Assembly: GCF_002699985.1 (NCBI RefSeq)
Contig: NZ_LKBT01000018.1
Location: 21,682 to 85,681, forward strand
From: Pseudomonas sp. ICMP 561
Lineage (GTDB): Bacteria > Pseudomonadota > Gammaproteobacteria > Pseudomonadales > Pseudomonadaceae
Length of the DNA: 64,000 nt
Reading direction: 5' to 3'
The position numbers and the translations under genes were made by a program. Under the pieces are notes generated by a model that had not been told where the DNA came from, ran no database searches, and was given only the letters and a program-made list of their open reading frames with translations. Every line of letters begins with the position of its first letter. The first letter of the stretch is position 1. Shown here in pieces: positions 27,387 through 35,750 of this stretch.

Positions 27387-28556
27387 ATGAAGACTATGCC
27401 TTTAGCTTTATGGGCGCTGGCCCTCAGTGCATTCGGAATCGGAACGACTGAATTCGTCATCGCAGGGCTTCTGCCCCAAGTGGCTGCAGATTTCAATATT
27501 TCCATCCCCCAGGCCGGTAATCTGGCAACCGTATACGCCTTGGGCGTATTCGTAGGCGCACCTCTGCTGATCATTCTGGGTACCCGCATTCCTCGTAAAC
27601 CTATGCTTCTGCTCCTCATGAGTTTGTTTGTCATCGGCAACTTCGTCACGGCAACAGCAAGCGACTTCGATATCGCACTGCTGGGTCGGTTAGTGACCTC
27701 TTTGACTCACGGCGCATTCTTCGGCATCGGTGCAATCCTCGCCGCCGACCTGGTTGCGCCGAACAAACGCGTTCAGGCCATCTCGTTCATGTTCTCCGGC
27801 TTGACGGTCGCCAATCTGGTAGGCGTTCCGGTCGGCACCTGGCTGAGCCAGGTGATGAGCTGGCGCGACACCTTCTACGCGATCACGATCATGGGTGTGC
27901 TGGGCTTCATCGGCGTGTTGATGCTAATACCCAAAATCCCTAACCACGAGCGCCCTCAGATCAAGAAAGAATTCGCAGCGTTTGCGAACCCCCGCGTCTT
28001 GCTCGCGATGGGCATCACCGTCTTTGGCCCGGCAGCGTTCTTTACTTCAATCACCTACATCGCACCGATGATGGTCGAAATAGCAAGGTTTGACCCTGGT
28101 AGCGTGACGTGGCTGATGGTTGTCTTCGGTCTCGGCCTGTTCGTTGGCAACATCCTGGGTGGTCGTTATGCCGACAAGGCTCTGATGCCACTGCTGTACC
28201 TGACGCTGGGTGGCCAGGCAATCGTCTTGCTGATCTTCAGCCTGACCGCTCACAGCCAGATCATGTCGGTGGCCTGCATACTGCTCATGGCAGGTTTTGG
28301 CTTCGCAACCGTCTCCCCTATCCAGAAACTCGTCATGGACAAGGCCCGAGCGGCGGGCGCTCCGACCCTGGCATCTGCGGTAAACATCGGCCTGTTCAAC
28401 CTCGGCAACGCCATCGGTGCTTGGGTGGGTGGCATTGTGATCGCTGCCGGCCTGGGCCTGGCTGCCCCTAACTGGGCAGGTGCCATTCTTTCAATGATTG
28501 CGCTCTTGCTAGCTTTGGCATCCGGGGCGCTGGACCGTAAGCACAGTAGCCGGTGA
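27387..28556 (+). CDS. MFS transporter, DHA1 (AraJ/YdhP-like) family
   Basis: A twelve-helix major facilitator drug/proton antiporter. The open frame extends upstream to 27297, but homologous sequence begins at MKTMPLALWALALSAFGIGTTEFVIAG, so ATG 27387 is preferred (389 residues). Family motifs include TEFVIAGLLPQVAADF in helix 1, GTRIPRKP in the helix 2-3 loop and GRLVTSLTHGAFFGIGA in helix 4. Likely exports a sugar or small toxic compound. The divergent LysR gene is the probable regulator. Confidence 0.9.
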   Translation: MKTMPLALWALALSAFGIGTTEFVIAGLLPQVAADFNISIPQAGNLATVYALGVFVGAPLLIILGTRIPRKPMLLLLMSLFVIGNFVTATASDFDIALLGRLVTSLTHGAFFGIGAILAADLVAPNKRVQAISFMFSGLTVANLVGVPVGTWLSQVMSWRDTFYAITIMGVLGFIGVLMLIPKIPNHERPQIKKEFAAFANPRVLLAMGITVFGPAAFFTSITYIAPMMVEIARFDPGSVTWLMVVFGLGLFVGNILGGRYADKALMPLLYLTLGGQAIVLLIFSLTAHSQIMSVACILLMAGFGFATVSPIQKLVMDKARAAGAPTLASAVNIGLFNLGNAIGAWVGGIVIAAGLGLAAPNWAGAILSMIALLLALASGALDRKHSSR

Positions 28557-28791
28557 GTTGGCAGGACGAGAATATGTGCCGCAAATGCCCGTCCGGGCCA
28601 CGGATGCCAAGCCAAGCTATTGATGTCTTGTCCATATAGCTTGCTTAAGCACCCGAAAAGCGCCTGACACCGTGTGACCGTTTATACGGCTGTCACTTGT
28701 TCGCAATGGCCAGGCTGGGTTTCAGGTTGATTTTCTCCAGCATGAAGGTAAAACAGTCACCATTCATCCAGCACAGAATATGGAGGGCAGC

Positions 28792-29421
28792 TTGTCAGGT
28801 AAAAAATGGATTCCAGCGGTCAGTCAGCGTTTTGAAGAGTCCATCTGGCGAACGGCCAACTGGCTAAATGAGCCGAACCATTGCCTCGCCTATTCAGACG
28901 ACTCATTGGAGGTGGTGACTGATTTCCAGACCGATTTCTGGCGGGTAACTCACTACGGATTCATACGAGACAGCGGGCATTTTCTGGGGTTTAAAACCAC
29001 GGGTGGCTTCACTGCTCAAGTGAGGATTAACGCCGAGTTCCGCGAGCTTTATGATCAAGCCGGGATTATGGTCAGGCTCAATGAGCAGACATGGGTCAAG
29101 GCCGGGATTGAGTTCAACGATGGAAATCCGATGATCAGCAGCGTGCTCACCGTAGGCAGATCAGACTGGGCGCCCGGCTCCTTTACAGGAGACCCCGACG
29201 ACTTTTGGCTTCGTGTGACCGTTTCCGATGGCGTGCTGCGCTTGCAGTATTCAACAGATGGCGTGAGCTGGCCATTGCTAAGACTTGCCCCCTTTCCAGA
29301 GGCGGAAAGCTATGAGGTTGGCCCTATTTGCTGCACCCCGCAGCGCGAAGGGTTAAAGGTAAGATTTTCCGAATGGTCTTTGACGCCGCCCTTGGGGCGG
29401 GATTTACATGATTTAAGCTAG
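28792..29421 (+). CDS. DUF1349 domain protein (concanavalin-like fold)
   Basis: About 209 residues, a cytosolic DUF1349 protein with a lectin-like jelly roll across nearly its full length. Typical segments are W-x-NEP near the start, DSGHFLGFKTTGGFTAQVRI, YDQAGIMVRLNEQTWVKAGIEF and FWLRVTVSDGVLRLQYSTDG. Some members are annotated as regulators of enolase in yeast, but the function in bacteria is unknown. Start choice: GGAGGG at 28782-28787 is well spaced for a TTG at 28792, whereas the in-frame ATG at 28780 has no ribosome site. Stands alone between an MFS gene and a DUF4174 gene. Confidence 0.85.
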   Translation: MSGKKWIPAVSQRFEESIWRTANWLNEPNHCLAYSDDSLEVVTDFQTDFWRVTHYGFIRDSGHFLGFKTTGGFTAQVRINAEFRELYDQAGIMVRLNEQTWVKAGIEFNDGNPMISSVLTVGRSDWAPGSFTGDPDDFWLRVTVSDGVLRLQYSTDGVSWPLLRLAPFPEAESYEVGPICCTPQREGLKVRFSEWSLTPPLGRDLHDLS

Positions 29422-29560
29422 CTCCGACTTATGTGAGCGCAGACTTAATCTGTAATGCCGGGCTCGGCGCGTGTAGAACCTCCGACCTTCGGTCAGTGAT
29501 CGCGAGCAAACTGGCAATACCAGCGTCGAAGGGTTCATACACCCTGCTCAGGAGATGCCA

Positions 29561-29998
29561 ATGAAAAGCTTAATGACTCCACTGGCCTTGCTGCTTGGTA
29601 TGACGGGCAGCCAGGTAATGGCTGACACCGCGTCGAACCCCTTGGTCAGTGAGCGCTGGCAGTCCCGGCCGTTGATCGTCGTGGCACCCAGCGCGAGCGA
29701 CGCGACCTGGCTTGAATTCCAGCAAGAGCTGATGAAACCTGCCAACCGCGAAGCCTTTGTCGAACGGGAGATGGTGCTGTATTCCGTGGTCGATGGCGTC
29801 GGCAAGCGCAACGATCAGGCTCTGGACCCAAAGGCCACGTTGGCGCTGCTCAATACACTGGATGTGAAGTCCGATAGCCCGACACGTCTGCTCCTGGTGG
29901 GCAAAGACGGCGGTACAAAAGTGGACCAGTACGCGCCGCTGGACATCAAGGCGATTTTCGCGACCATCGACAAAATGCCGATGCGCCAGAATCGCTAG
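29561..29998 (+). CDS. DUF4174 exported protein
   Basis: A 145-residue protein with a signal peptide (basic start, hydrophobic core LMTPLALLLGMTGSQVMA, cleavage near ADT). The mature part is a DUF4174 thioredoxin-like fold without the CxxC pair: RPLIVVAPSASDATWLEFQQEL, then a C-terminal strand RLLLVGKDGGTKVDQYAPLDIKAIFATIDKMPMR. AGGAG at 29550-29554 points to ATG 29561 rather than 29555. Function unknown; likely periplasmic. Confidence 0.85.
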   Translation: MKSLMTPLALLLGMTGSQVMADTASNPLVSERWQSRPLIVVAPSASDATWLEFQQELMKPANREAFVEREMVLYSVVDGVGKRNDQALDPKATLALLNTLDVKSDSPTRLLLVGKDGGTKVDQYAPLDIKAIFATIDKMPMRQNR

Positions 29999-30076
29999 CT
30001 TCGTGCACTCTCAGCTTGTGGAAGTTGGAGCTGGCCGCCTCCAGTGGGCCAGCAATCAACTGAATGCCACTGTATC

Positions 30077-31282
30077 TCAATGACCAACAACCACTTGCCC
30101 GGACTGCCTGTCACCTCCTGCAAAACCATGGACTCGGGCTCGGGATGCAATGGCCAGACTTAGCAGTAAAAGCACCAATAGAACCCACGGAAAAGAGCTC
30201 ACCCCCCATTGCCCAAGCAACACACCCCCCAGTAATCCGCCTCCTGCAATAGCGCTGTTCCAGACCACAACGTTCATCGAAAGCGCAACGTCAGCGCCCT
30301 CACCTGCCGAGTCGGCAAGCGCGGTTTGCAAAAGCGTGGCAGCGCCACCGAAAGTCAGGCCCCAGATAAATACCCCGACGTAAATGGCCGCAGCTGTGTT
30401 TGAAAACAAGCCAAGCAATACCGAAACCGCTGCGAAGGTTACGAGGCTGACCAACACGGTTGTCCGCAGATAACGATCAACCAGCCGTCCCGTTACCCAT
30501 ATGCCCGCCAACGCGGCGACGCCAAATGTGAGCAACACCAGATCCACATCATTTGCCAGCCCGGCCTCGGCGACGAAGGGCGCGATATAGGTGTAAAGAA
30601 TGTTATGAGCCAGCATCCAGGTGAACACGACGCCCAATACAGGGCGCACACCCGGCGTAAAGAACACCTGACGGAGCGCCATGCGCTGTGACGAAGACTG
30701 GCCGGGATAGTCCGGCACGTTGACCAATACCCAGACGATCAACACCAGCGTCATTCCGGACATCAATCCAAATGCCATGCGCCAGCCCATGAAACTACCC
30801 AGCCAGGTTCCCAAAGGCACGCCGAGCGACAACGCGATGGGCGTTCCCACCATGGCAACCGCCAGCGCGCGGCCTTGCAACCGGGGCACAACCATCCGTC
30901 GTGCATAACCTGCGATCAGGCTCCAGGCCAGACCCGCAGACACCCCGGCGAAAAACCTCGCGACCAACGTCAGCCAGTAATTTGAAGACAACGCAGTGAT
31001 GGAGTTGAAAATCAGAAAGCCGACAATCGTCAACAGCAGGACCGTTCTACGACGCCAGCTTTGTGTAGCGATGGTCAGCGGAATGGCTGCCAGAAGTGAG
31101 CCCAACGCGTAAACAGTCACCATCTGCCCGGCAAACGATGCCGATACTCCCAGGCCACTGCCGATCTCGGGCAGCAAACCGGCCGGCAACGTCTCAGTCA
31201 CGATGCATATGAACCCCGTCATCGCCAATGCGAGTAACGCCCCAAGCGGAAGCTTTTCGCTTTGTTTCTGATCTGCAGTCAT
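30077..31282 (-). CDS. MFS transporter, DHA1 sugar/drug efflux family
   Basis: A 401-residue twelve-helix exporter with TETLPAGLLPEIGSGLGVSASFAGQMVTVYALG in helices 1-2 and RFFAGVSAGLAWSLIAGYARR in helix 4, typical of the AraJ branch. It is divergent from a TetR gene at 31407, and two related operator-like palindromes lie between the two starts, so repression by that regulator is likely. Only distantly similar to the MFS protein at 27387. Confidence 0.92.
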   Translation of the reverse strand: MTADQKQSEKLPLGALLALAMTGFICIVTETLPAGLLPEIGSGLGVSASFAGQMVTVYALGSLLAAIPLTIATQSWRRRTVLLLTIVGFLIFNSITALSSNYWLTLVARFFAGVSAGLAWSLIAGYARRMVVPRLQGRALAVAMVGTPIALSLGVPLGTWLGSFMGWRMAFGLMSGMTLVLIVWVLVNVPDYPGQSSSQRMALRQVFFTPGVRPVLGVVFTWMLAHNILYTYIAPFVAEAGLANDVDLVLLTFGVAALAGIWVTGRLVDRYLRTTVLVSLVTFAAVSVLLGLFSNTAAAIYVGVFIWGLTFGGAATLLQTALADSAGEGADVALSMNVVVWNSAIAGGGLLGGVLLGQWGVSSFPWVLLVLLLLSLAIASRARVHGFAGGDRQSGQVVVGH

Positions 31283-31300
31283 TCGAATCTCCCGACTAAT

Positions 31301-31366
31301 ATACTGATCGGTATAAATATAGGGAGAAGCTACGGGATGGTCAACGACTTATGTATCGATTAGTAT
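31301..31366. promoter_or_regulatory. Two candidate TetR operators in the MFS/TetR divergent promoter
   Basis: ATACTGATCGGTAT at 31301-31314 and, on the other strand, ATACTAATCGATAC at 31353-31366 match at 11 of 14 positions and are near palindromes. They flank the AT-rich centre of the intergenic region, as expected for a TetR protein repressing itself and the exporter. Confidence 0.6.
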
Positions 31367-31406
31367 TTAAGTAGCTTCACTCAACTACGTCTGAAGGAGA
31401 TCCGGC

Positions 31407-32030
31407 ATGGCACAGATGGGACGTCCACGCACGTTTGACCGTGACGTGGCAATCACGCAGGCGCTGCATTTATTCTGGGAGCATGGCTACGATGCGACAT
31501 CCCTCAGTCAGCTCAAGGCCCACATCGGCGGAGGCATCACTGCGCCTAGCTTTTACGCCGCCTTTGGCTCCAAGCAGGCCCTGTTCACTGAGGTCATGGA
31601 GCGCTACCTCACCACCCACGGCCGGGTGACCGACAGCCTGTTTGATGCCGCCCTGCCGCCCAGGGAAGCAATTGAACTGACCCTGCGCCGCTCGGCGAAA
31701 ATGCAGTGCGAGGCCGATCATCCCAAAGGGTGTCTGGTGTCGTTAGGACTGATGAGCGCTTGCTCGGACGAGAGCAAGGCCATCTCCGAACCGCTCGCAC
31801 GGGCAAGAAACCTGAACCGTGCGGGTATCGTTGCCTGTATCGAACGCGCCATTAACACAGGCGAATTGCCCGCGACGGTGATGCCGGAAACTCTCGCCGC
31901 CGTGTTCGACAGCTTCATGTTGGGCCTCTCGACGCTGGCGCGCGACGGCGTTCCACATGCCACACTGGATGCCGCAGTGACTCAGGTGATGGGGCTTTGG
32001 GATAGCTTGCGCATCGTTGCCGAGGAATGA
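31407..32030 (+). CDS. TetR/AcrR-family regulator
   Basis: A 207-residue TetR protein. The N-terminal helix-turn-helix covers about 10-55, with the recognition region ITAPSFYAAFGSKQALFTEVMERYL; the helical ligand domain follows and ends with the TetR_C-type segment FDSFMLGLSTLARDGVPHATLDAAVTQVM. GAAGGAGA lies before the ATG. It is divergent from the MFS exporter and probably represses it. The 3' end of this gene (31959-31989) is repeated about 1.66 kb downstream. Confidence 0.92.
   Translation: MAQMGRPRTFDRDVAITQALHLFWEHGYDATSLSQLKAHIGGGITAPSFYAAFGSKQALFTEVMERYLTTHGRVTDSLFDAALPPREAIELTLRRSAKMQCEADHPKGCLVSLGLMSACSDESKAISEPLARARNLNRAGIVACIERAINTGELPATVMPETLAAVFDSFMLGLSTLARDGVPHATLDAAVTQVMGLWDSLRIVAEE
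31959..31989 (+). repeat. Direct repeat, copy 1 (inside TetR gene 3' end)
   Basis: A 31-base stretch, starting GCCACACTGGATGCC, is found again at 33622-33652 with one mismatch. The copies flank three orphan ORFs. Confidence 0.75.
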
Positions 32031-32058
32031 AGGGCCGCAGCCAAGAAGGATGTTGTTT

Positions 32059-32448
32059 ATGCGTCATTGGAATTATAGATATCTTGCGTTAGCGCTATTC
32101 CTGTCGGGATTGGCTTTCTCCATATACAAAACATTTCAGGCAGAAGTTGTTCCTATCAAAGAGTATCAACGGGCACGAGCCGAACTCGCCAACATCATCC
32201 CACCCGCGGGTGACAGGTTAGGGGATCAGAGTAGTAGCTATCAAACTTACCGGGCGTTCAGCCGCTACGACTATACAAGTGTTCAATCCAAAGAATGGGT
32301 CTCATCATTTTTTACGCACCAACTGGAGTCAGCAGGCTGGCTAACGAACCTATATGGCAAAGAAGGAATATTTTTTTGCAAGAACGGACTCAGGGTCGAC
32401 CTGAGCTACTCGGCTACTCGGCTACCCGCGAGACTCGATATTCCTTAG
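32059..32448 (+). CDS. Hypothetical single-pass membrane protein
   Basis: A 129-residue protein of unknown family. AAGAAGGA at 32043-32050 sets the start at ATG 32059. It has one N-terminal membrane helix (YLALALFLSGLAFSIY) and an extracytoplasmic part with tyrosine and serine. The tail GWLTNLYGKEGIFFCKNGLRVDLSY has one cysteine. Lower GC than the flanking genes. It begins 29 bases after the TetR stop, inside the segment framed by the 31-base direct repeats. Confidence 0.6.
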   Translation: MRHWNYRYLALALFLSGLAFSIYKTFQAEVVPIKEYQRARAELANIIPPAGDRLGDQSSSYQTYRAFSRYDYTSVQSKEWVSSFFTHQLESAGWLTNLYGKEGIFFCKNGLRVDLSYSATRLPARLDIP

Positions 32449-32636
32449 GTTTCATGCTGGGGGACCAGCCCGGCGAAAGTGACAAGGGCTGCCAAGGCGC
32501 CGGATAACGTAGCCTTGAATCTTTTTTCTGTTTGCTTCACCTCCTTCCCGTTGGAAACAAGTGACGTAGAATCCTGGTACATCCGAAATACGATGGATCC
32601 TCACACGCCTCCAATCATTAGTTCGAGCTCGATACA

Positions 32637-33092
32637 GTGACGATTGAATCCTGCAAGTCTCTCTTTCTTACCTCCCTTACTGAGCCAGATGAGGGAGGTC
32701 TTCAGTTGGTCGTTCGTGAAGGTCAAGAATGCAGATCCCCTGAGGAAATTGCCAAAGCCAAAGCTTTACAACCGGATCTAAGCTCGCTTTTGGAAAAAGC
32801 CACCCTGATAAGGCACGGTCCAGGCTGTAGAGTCTTCACGTTACATTGGCCAGGCTACATATCGTACGCAGTCGAAAATGAAAGCTACTCCCTTAACTGC
32901 ACCACAGATGAAAGAACGGGGAAGCTGTTCAGACTCTATAGCAAATCAGCCTATCTGGACTATTTAGCGAAAGTGACCTTCGCAAGCGACGTTTATCCCG
33001 GACCGTTTAAACATTGGGCTGTCGTTTGTGAGGACCACGTTGTCAATATCGCATCGTGTGACGAACCGATTATTGCCATCCAGACTATTTAG
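32637..33092 (+). CDS. Hypothetical protein, orphan
   Basis: A 151-residue soluble protein that I do not recognise. The start used is GTG 32637 without a good ribosome site, so the N-terminus is uncertain. It contains paired cysteines and aromatic-rich strands (GCRVFTLHWPGYISYAVENESYSLNC) and ends in an aspartate/glutamate-poor tail. The size, the lack of a family and the position next to another orphan suggest immunity-like or island cargo genes, but there is no direct evidence. Confidence 0.5.
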   Translation: MTIESCKSLFLTSLTEPDEGGLQLVVREGQECRSPEEIAKAKALQPDLSSLLEKATLIRHGPGCRVFTLHWPGYISYAVENESYSLNCTTDERTGKLFRLYSKSAYLDYLAKVTFASDVYPGPFKHWAVVCEDHVVNIASCDEPIIAIQTI

Positions 33093-33147
33093 ACTGCGGC
33101 GTCAAATTGACCCAAAGTGTGCTGACCTACTGCTCGATGGAGCCACT

Positions 33148-33597
33148 ATGTACATAGTCCACGATTCCCGCTCAGACGAAATCCTCAGGCTTGAGCACCT
33201 ACTGGAGGGGTTCAACTATACCGTCTGGCTCAACACTTACGGGCCTTTTGAGCTGAACACAACGCTTGAGGAGCAACTGTCCCATTCCATTGGTAACGAA
33301 GTAATCATTGGCAGCCATTCCAGCGTGACGCCAAGCGAAGCCCGCAGCGAGATTACAGAGCGATTGCTGCACTTGGGAGATGAAGGTTATGGCCCGATAG
33401 ATCTAACCGCAAAGCACGCAGAAATCCTGAACCTTCTTGAAACCCTATTAAAGAATATCAACCTCGACCACGCCAACACCGTCACTTCGTTTTGGCTCAC
33501 GAAAGGCCATCCGGCGTACCCGGTATTCTGGGAGTTTTCGTTTGATATCATTTCCGACGGTAAACGATTGATTCTAATGGGTAGCAGCAGCGACTAG
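33148..33597 (+). CDS. Hypothetical protein, orphan
   Basis: A 149-residue acidic soluble protein. ATG 33148 is chosen because GGAG lies at 33139-33142; the open frame begins earlier, at 33028, overlapping the previous gene. The middle is helical (ILNLLETLLKNINLDHANTVTSFWL), the end strand-rich (PVFWEFSFDIISDGKRLILMGSSSD). No family recognised. It ends 24 bases before the second direct repeat copy. Confidence 0.55.
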   Translation: MYIVHDSRSDEILRLEHLLEGFNYTVWLNTYGPFELNTTLEEQLSHSIGNEVIIGSHSSVTPSEARSEITERLLHLGDEGYGPIDLTAKHAEILNLLETLLKNINLDHANTVTSFWLTKGHPAYPVFWEFSFDIISDGKRLILMGSSSD

Positions 33598-33621
33598 CCT
33601 ACGAAGGCTTGGCTTTCGGAC

Positions 33622-33652
33622 GCCACATTGGATGCCGCAGTGACTCAGGTGA
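33622..33652 (+). repeat. Direct repeat, copy 2
   Basis: Matches 31959-31989 at 30 of 31 positions, but here the sequence is not part of a TetR gene: it lies in the leader of the RpiR regulator. It marks a duplication or the scar of an insertion that carried the intervening orphan ORFs. Confidence 0.75.
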
Positions 33653-33776
33653 CCGGTACTCGCGCAGCGTACGGATCTCAAGAATTGATTGTCGTTTGCC
33701 CCATACCATACCGGGTATCACCTCCCACGCCCGCTTTTCGATAAACTTCAGCTTTCGTCTGTCAGTGAGAGCGTCC

Positions 33777-34655
33777 ATGTCTACCAAGGTCATATCCAGA
33801 GCAGCCGAGCAAGCCGCCTCACTGGAGAGCCGTATTCGTGGCCGGTATGAACAGATGTCAGCGGTTGAGCAGAAGCTGTCCGACGTAATCCTCGCTTCGC
33901 CCGGCCACCTGGCGATGCAGACTGCGACTGAGCTGGCGATCAGTGCCGGTGTTTCCAAGGCCACTACCACCCGCTTCTTCCGCGCGTTGGGCTATGACTC
34001 GTATGAGAAGGCTCGCCGAGATGCGCGCAAAGCCAGCACTGGCGGCTCGCCTTTATATTTGCAGCATCTAGGTGAAGATGACCACGACCCTCAGACACTG
34101 ATTCAGCATCACCTGAATCAGGAAGTCACCAACCTGATCAAAACCTACGAGTCCCTCGCTCAGGCAGATCTGTTTCAGATCGCACAGGCCATCGCCAAAG
34201 CCCGTCGAGTCGTACTGATCGGTTATCGCCACAGCCAGACCATCGCCGTCATGTTTCGCAGCAACCTCATCCAGGTCCGCAGCGACATCCTGTTGCTTCC
34301 TGCACCCGGCGATTCTCTGGCCGAGTACCTCGCAGGGCTAGACGAGCGCGACGTAGCCATCTGTATTGGCTTGCGCCGTCGTGTGCCGCAGCTTGAAAGT
34401 GGCATGGCAGCAATGAATGCCCTCGGCGTACAGATTCTGTATATCTCTGATGTGCTGGCCGGTAAGCCTGCGAAGCTGGCGAAGTGGGTCATACGCTGCC
34501 ACACCGAGGGCACCCTGATGTTCGACAGCAATTCGAGCATCGCAGGTATCACCAACCTCCTCTGCTCGCTGGTCGGCAGGGAGCTGTCCAGCGAAAAATC
34601 GACGCATCTGGCCAACGCCGAGATTCTGCATCAGGAACTGGGCGAGCTGGAATAG
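33777..34655 (+). CDS. RpiR/MurR-family regulator of the ureide operon
   Basis: A 292-residue regulator: an RpiR helix-turn-helix domain at about 1-80 (LAMQTATELAISAGVSKATTTRFFRALGYDSYEKARRDAR) and a SIS sugar-phosphate-binding domain at about 130-270 (RVVLIGYRHSQTIAVMFRSNLIQVRSDILLLPAPGDSLAEYLAGL). The open frame extends upstream to 33609, but ATG 33777 begins the conserved part. RpiR proteins of this branch are often found with ureide or amino-acid transport genes rather than sugar genes. It precedes the ABC transporter/DUF1989/allantoicase genes on the same strand, and two GAAAC-N4-GTTTC sites between it and them are its likely operators. Confidence 0.9.
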   Translation: MSTKVISRAAEQAASLESRIRGRYEQMSAVEQKLSDVILASPGHLAMQTATELAISAGVSKATTTRFFRALGYDSYEKARRDARKASTGGSPLYLQHLGEDDHDPQTLIQHHLNQEVTNLIKTYESLAQADLFQIAQAIAKARRVVLIGYRHSQTIAVMFRSNLIQVRSDILLLPAPGDSLAEYLAGLDERDVAICIGLRRRVPQLESGMAAMNALGVQILYISDVLAGKPAKLAKWVIRCHTEGTLMFDSNSSIAGITNLLCSLVGRELSSEKSTHLANAEILHQELGELE

Positions 34656-34693
34656 ATCCCGATAGCGACCTATACGGCACCATAACGGGACGG

Positions 34694-34709
34694 CCGCGCA
34701 CCAGCGCGG
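34694..34709 (+). terminator. Hairpin after the RpiR gene
   Basis: CCGCGC and GCGCGG arms close a four-base ACCA loop 39 bases after the RpiR stop. No T-run follows, so a factor-independent terminator is uncertain, but it separates the regulator from the downstream operon. Confidence 0.45.
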
Positions 34710-34751
34710 GGCGAGCCACCCTGGTGCCAAAGCTCATGACCATCCGTACAA

Positions 34752-34794
34752 GAAACACTGGTTTCATGATTTTATCTTTTGAAACCATTGTTTC
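34752..34794. promoter_or_regulatory. Pair of GAAAC-N4-GTTTC operators before the ABC/DUF1989 operon
   Basis: Two perfect 5-base dyads with the same spacing: GAAACACTGGTTTC at 34752-34765 and GAAACCATTGTTTC at 34781-34794, their starts 29 bases apart (about three helical turns). They lie about 100-140 bases before the binding-protein gene. A dimeric or tetrameric RpiR protein from the gene just upstream is the obvious candidate to bind both. Confidence 0.65.
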
Positions 34795-34890
34795 TTAAGG
34801 CTTGCTGATCTTCTTTCAAGTCCGCAAGCAACGCTGGCACAGAAACTGCGATACCCCTTTGGTCTTCATACCGAACCAAAGGGCGCCATC

Positions 34891-35742
34891 ATGAAAAAAA
34901 TGTTCCCAGGTATACCGTTTGTTCTGGCTGCAATGACCTTCGGCGCCACGCTGTACGCGACAGTGGCTTCTGCCGATACACTCGATGAAATCAAATCTCG
35001 TGGCACGCTGACCGTAGCGATCGACCCAACCTTCGCCCCTTATGAATACACCGATGACAGCGGCGCGATCATCGGCTACACCCCGGCGATCATGGCTGAG
35101 GTGGCGAAGACCCTGGGCGTAAAAGTCGAATACCAGAAGATGGCCTTCAGCGGCATTATCCCCGCGCTGATTTCAGGGTCAGTGGACGCCGAAGGCTCCT
35201 CCCTGAACGTCACCGCCGAGCGCGCGAGCAAAGTGCTGTTCGTGGCGCCGTTCGGTAAAAGCGTCAACGCGGTCATGACCCGTGCCGATGACAAGCGTCT
35301 GGACCCCGCCAGCCTGAAAATCGAAAGCCTCTCCGGCTTGAGCGCAGCGGTTAAAACCACCTCCGCGCCGGAACAACTGGTCAAACAATTCAACGTCGAA
35401 CTCAAAGCCAAGGGGCTGGCACCGATCAAGATCGTCGGCGTCGACAGTGTCGATCAGACCCTGTCAGCGTTGATGACCAAGCGGGCCGATTTCATCCTCG
35501 ACGACATCACCGTACTGGGCAGCCTGCGCAAGCAGCACCCTGAAAACCTGCGCCAGGTCGGCGAACTGGGCGACAGCCAGTGGATCAGTTGGGCTACACG
35601 CAAAGATGACTTTCGCCTGAACAAAGTCATCAGCGATCAGATCATCGCCATGAAGAACTCCGGCGAATTGCAGAAGCTGCAACAGCAGTATCTGGGTGTG
35701 ACCTTCGATCTGCCTTCCAGTGACTTCATTCCTGCCAAATGA
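34891..35742 (+). CDS. Amino-acid-type ABC transporter substrate-binding protein
   Basis: A 283-residue periplasmic binding protein of the SBP_bac_3 family. The signal peptide runs to about residue 29 (cleavage at ASA-DT), followed by TLDEIKSRGTLTVAIDPTFAPYEYTDDSGAIIGYTPAIMAEVAKTLGV, the standard first lobe. It is the first gene of an operon with three DUF1989 proteins, two permeases and allantoicase, so the ligand is probably a ureide, allantoate-like compound or guanidino compound rather than a common amino acid. Its stop overlaps or nearly touches the next start. Confidence 0.93.
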   Translation: MKKMFPGIPFVLAAMTFGATLYATVASADTLDEIKSRGTLTVAIDPTFAPYEYTDDSGAIIGYTPAIMAEVAKTLGVKVEYQKMAFSGIIPALISGSVDAEGSSLNVTAERASKVLFVAPFGKSVNAVMTRADDKRLDPASLKIESLSGLSAAVKTTSAPEQLVKQFNVELKAKGLAPIKIVGVDSVDQTLSALMTKRADFILDDITVLGSLRKQHPENLRQVGELGDSQWISWATRKDDFRLNKVISDQIIAMKNSGELQKLQQQYLGVTFDLPSSDFIPAK

Positions 35743-35750
35743 GAACCCAC

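Noticed and set aside
34656..34890. Guanidine (ykkC-type) riboswitch before the DUF1989 operon
   Set aside because: DUF1989 genes can follow such riboswitches, but I see none of the expected conserved hairpin pair; the two GAAAC-N4-GTTTC dyads explain the region better.
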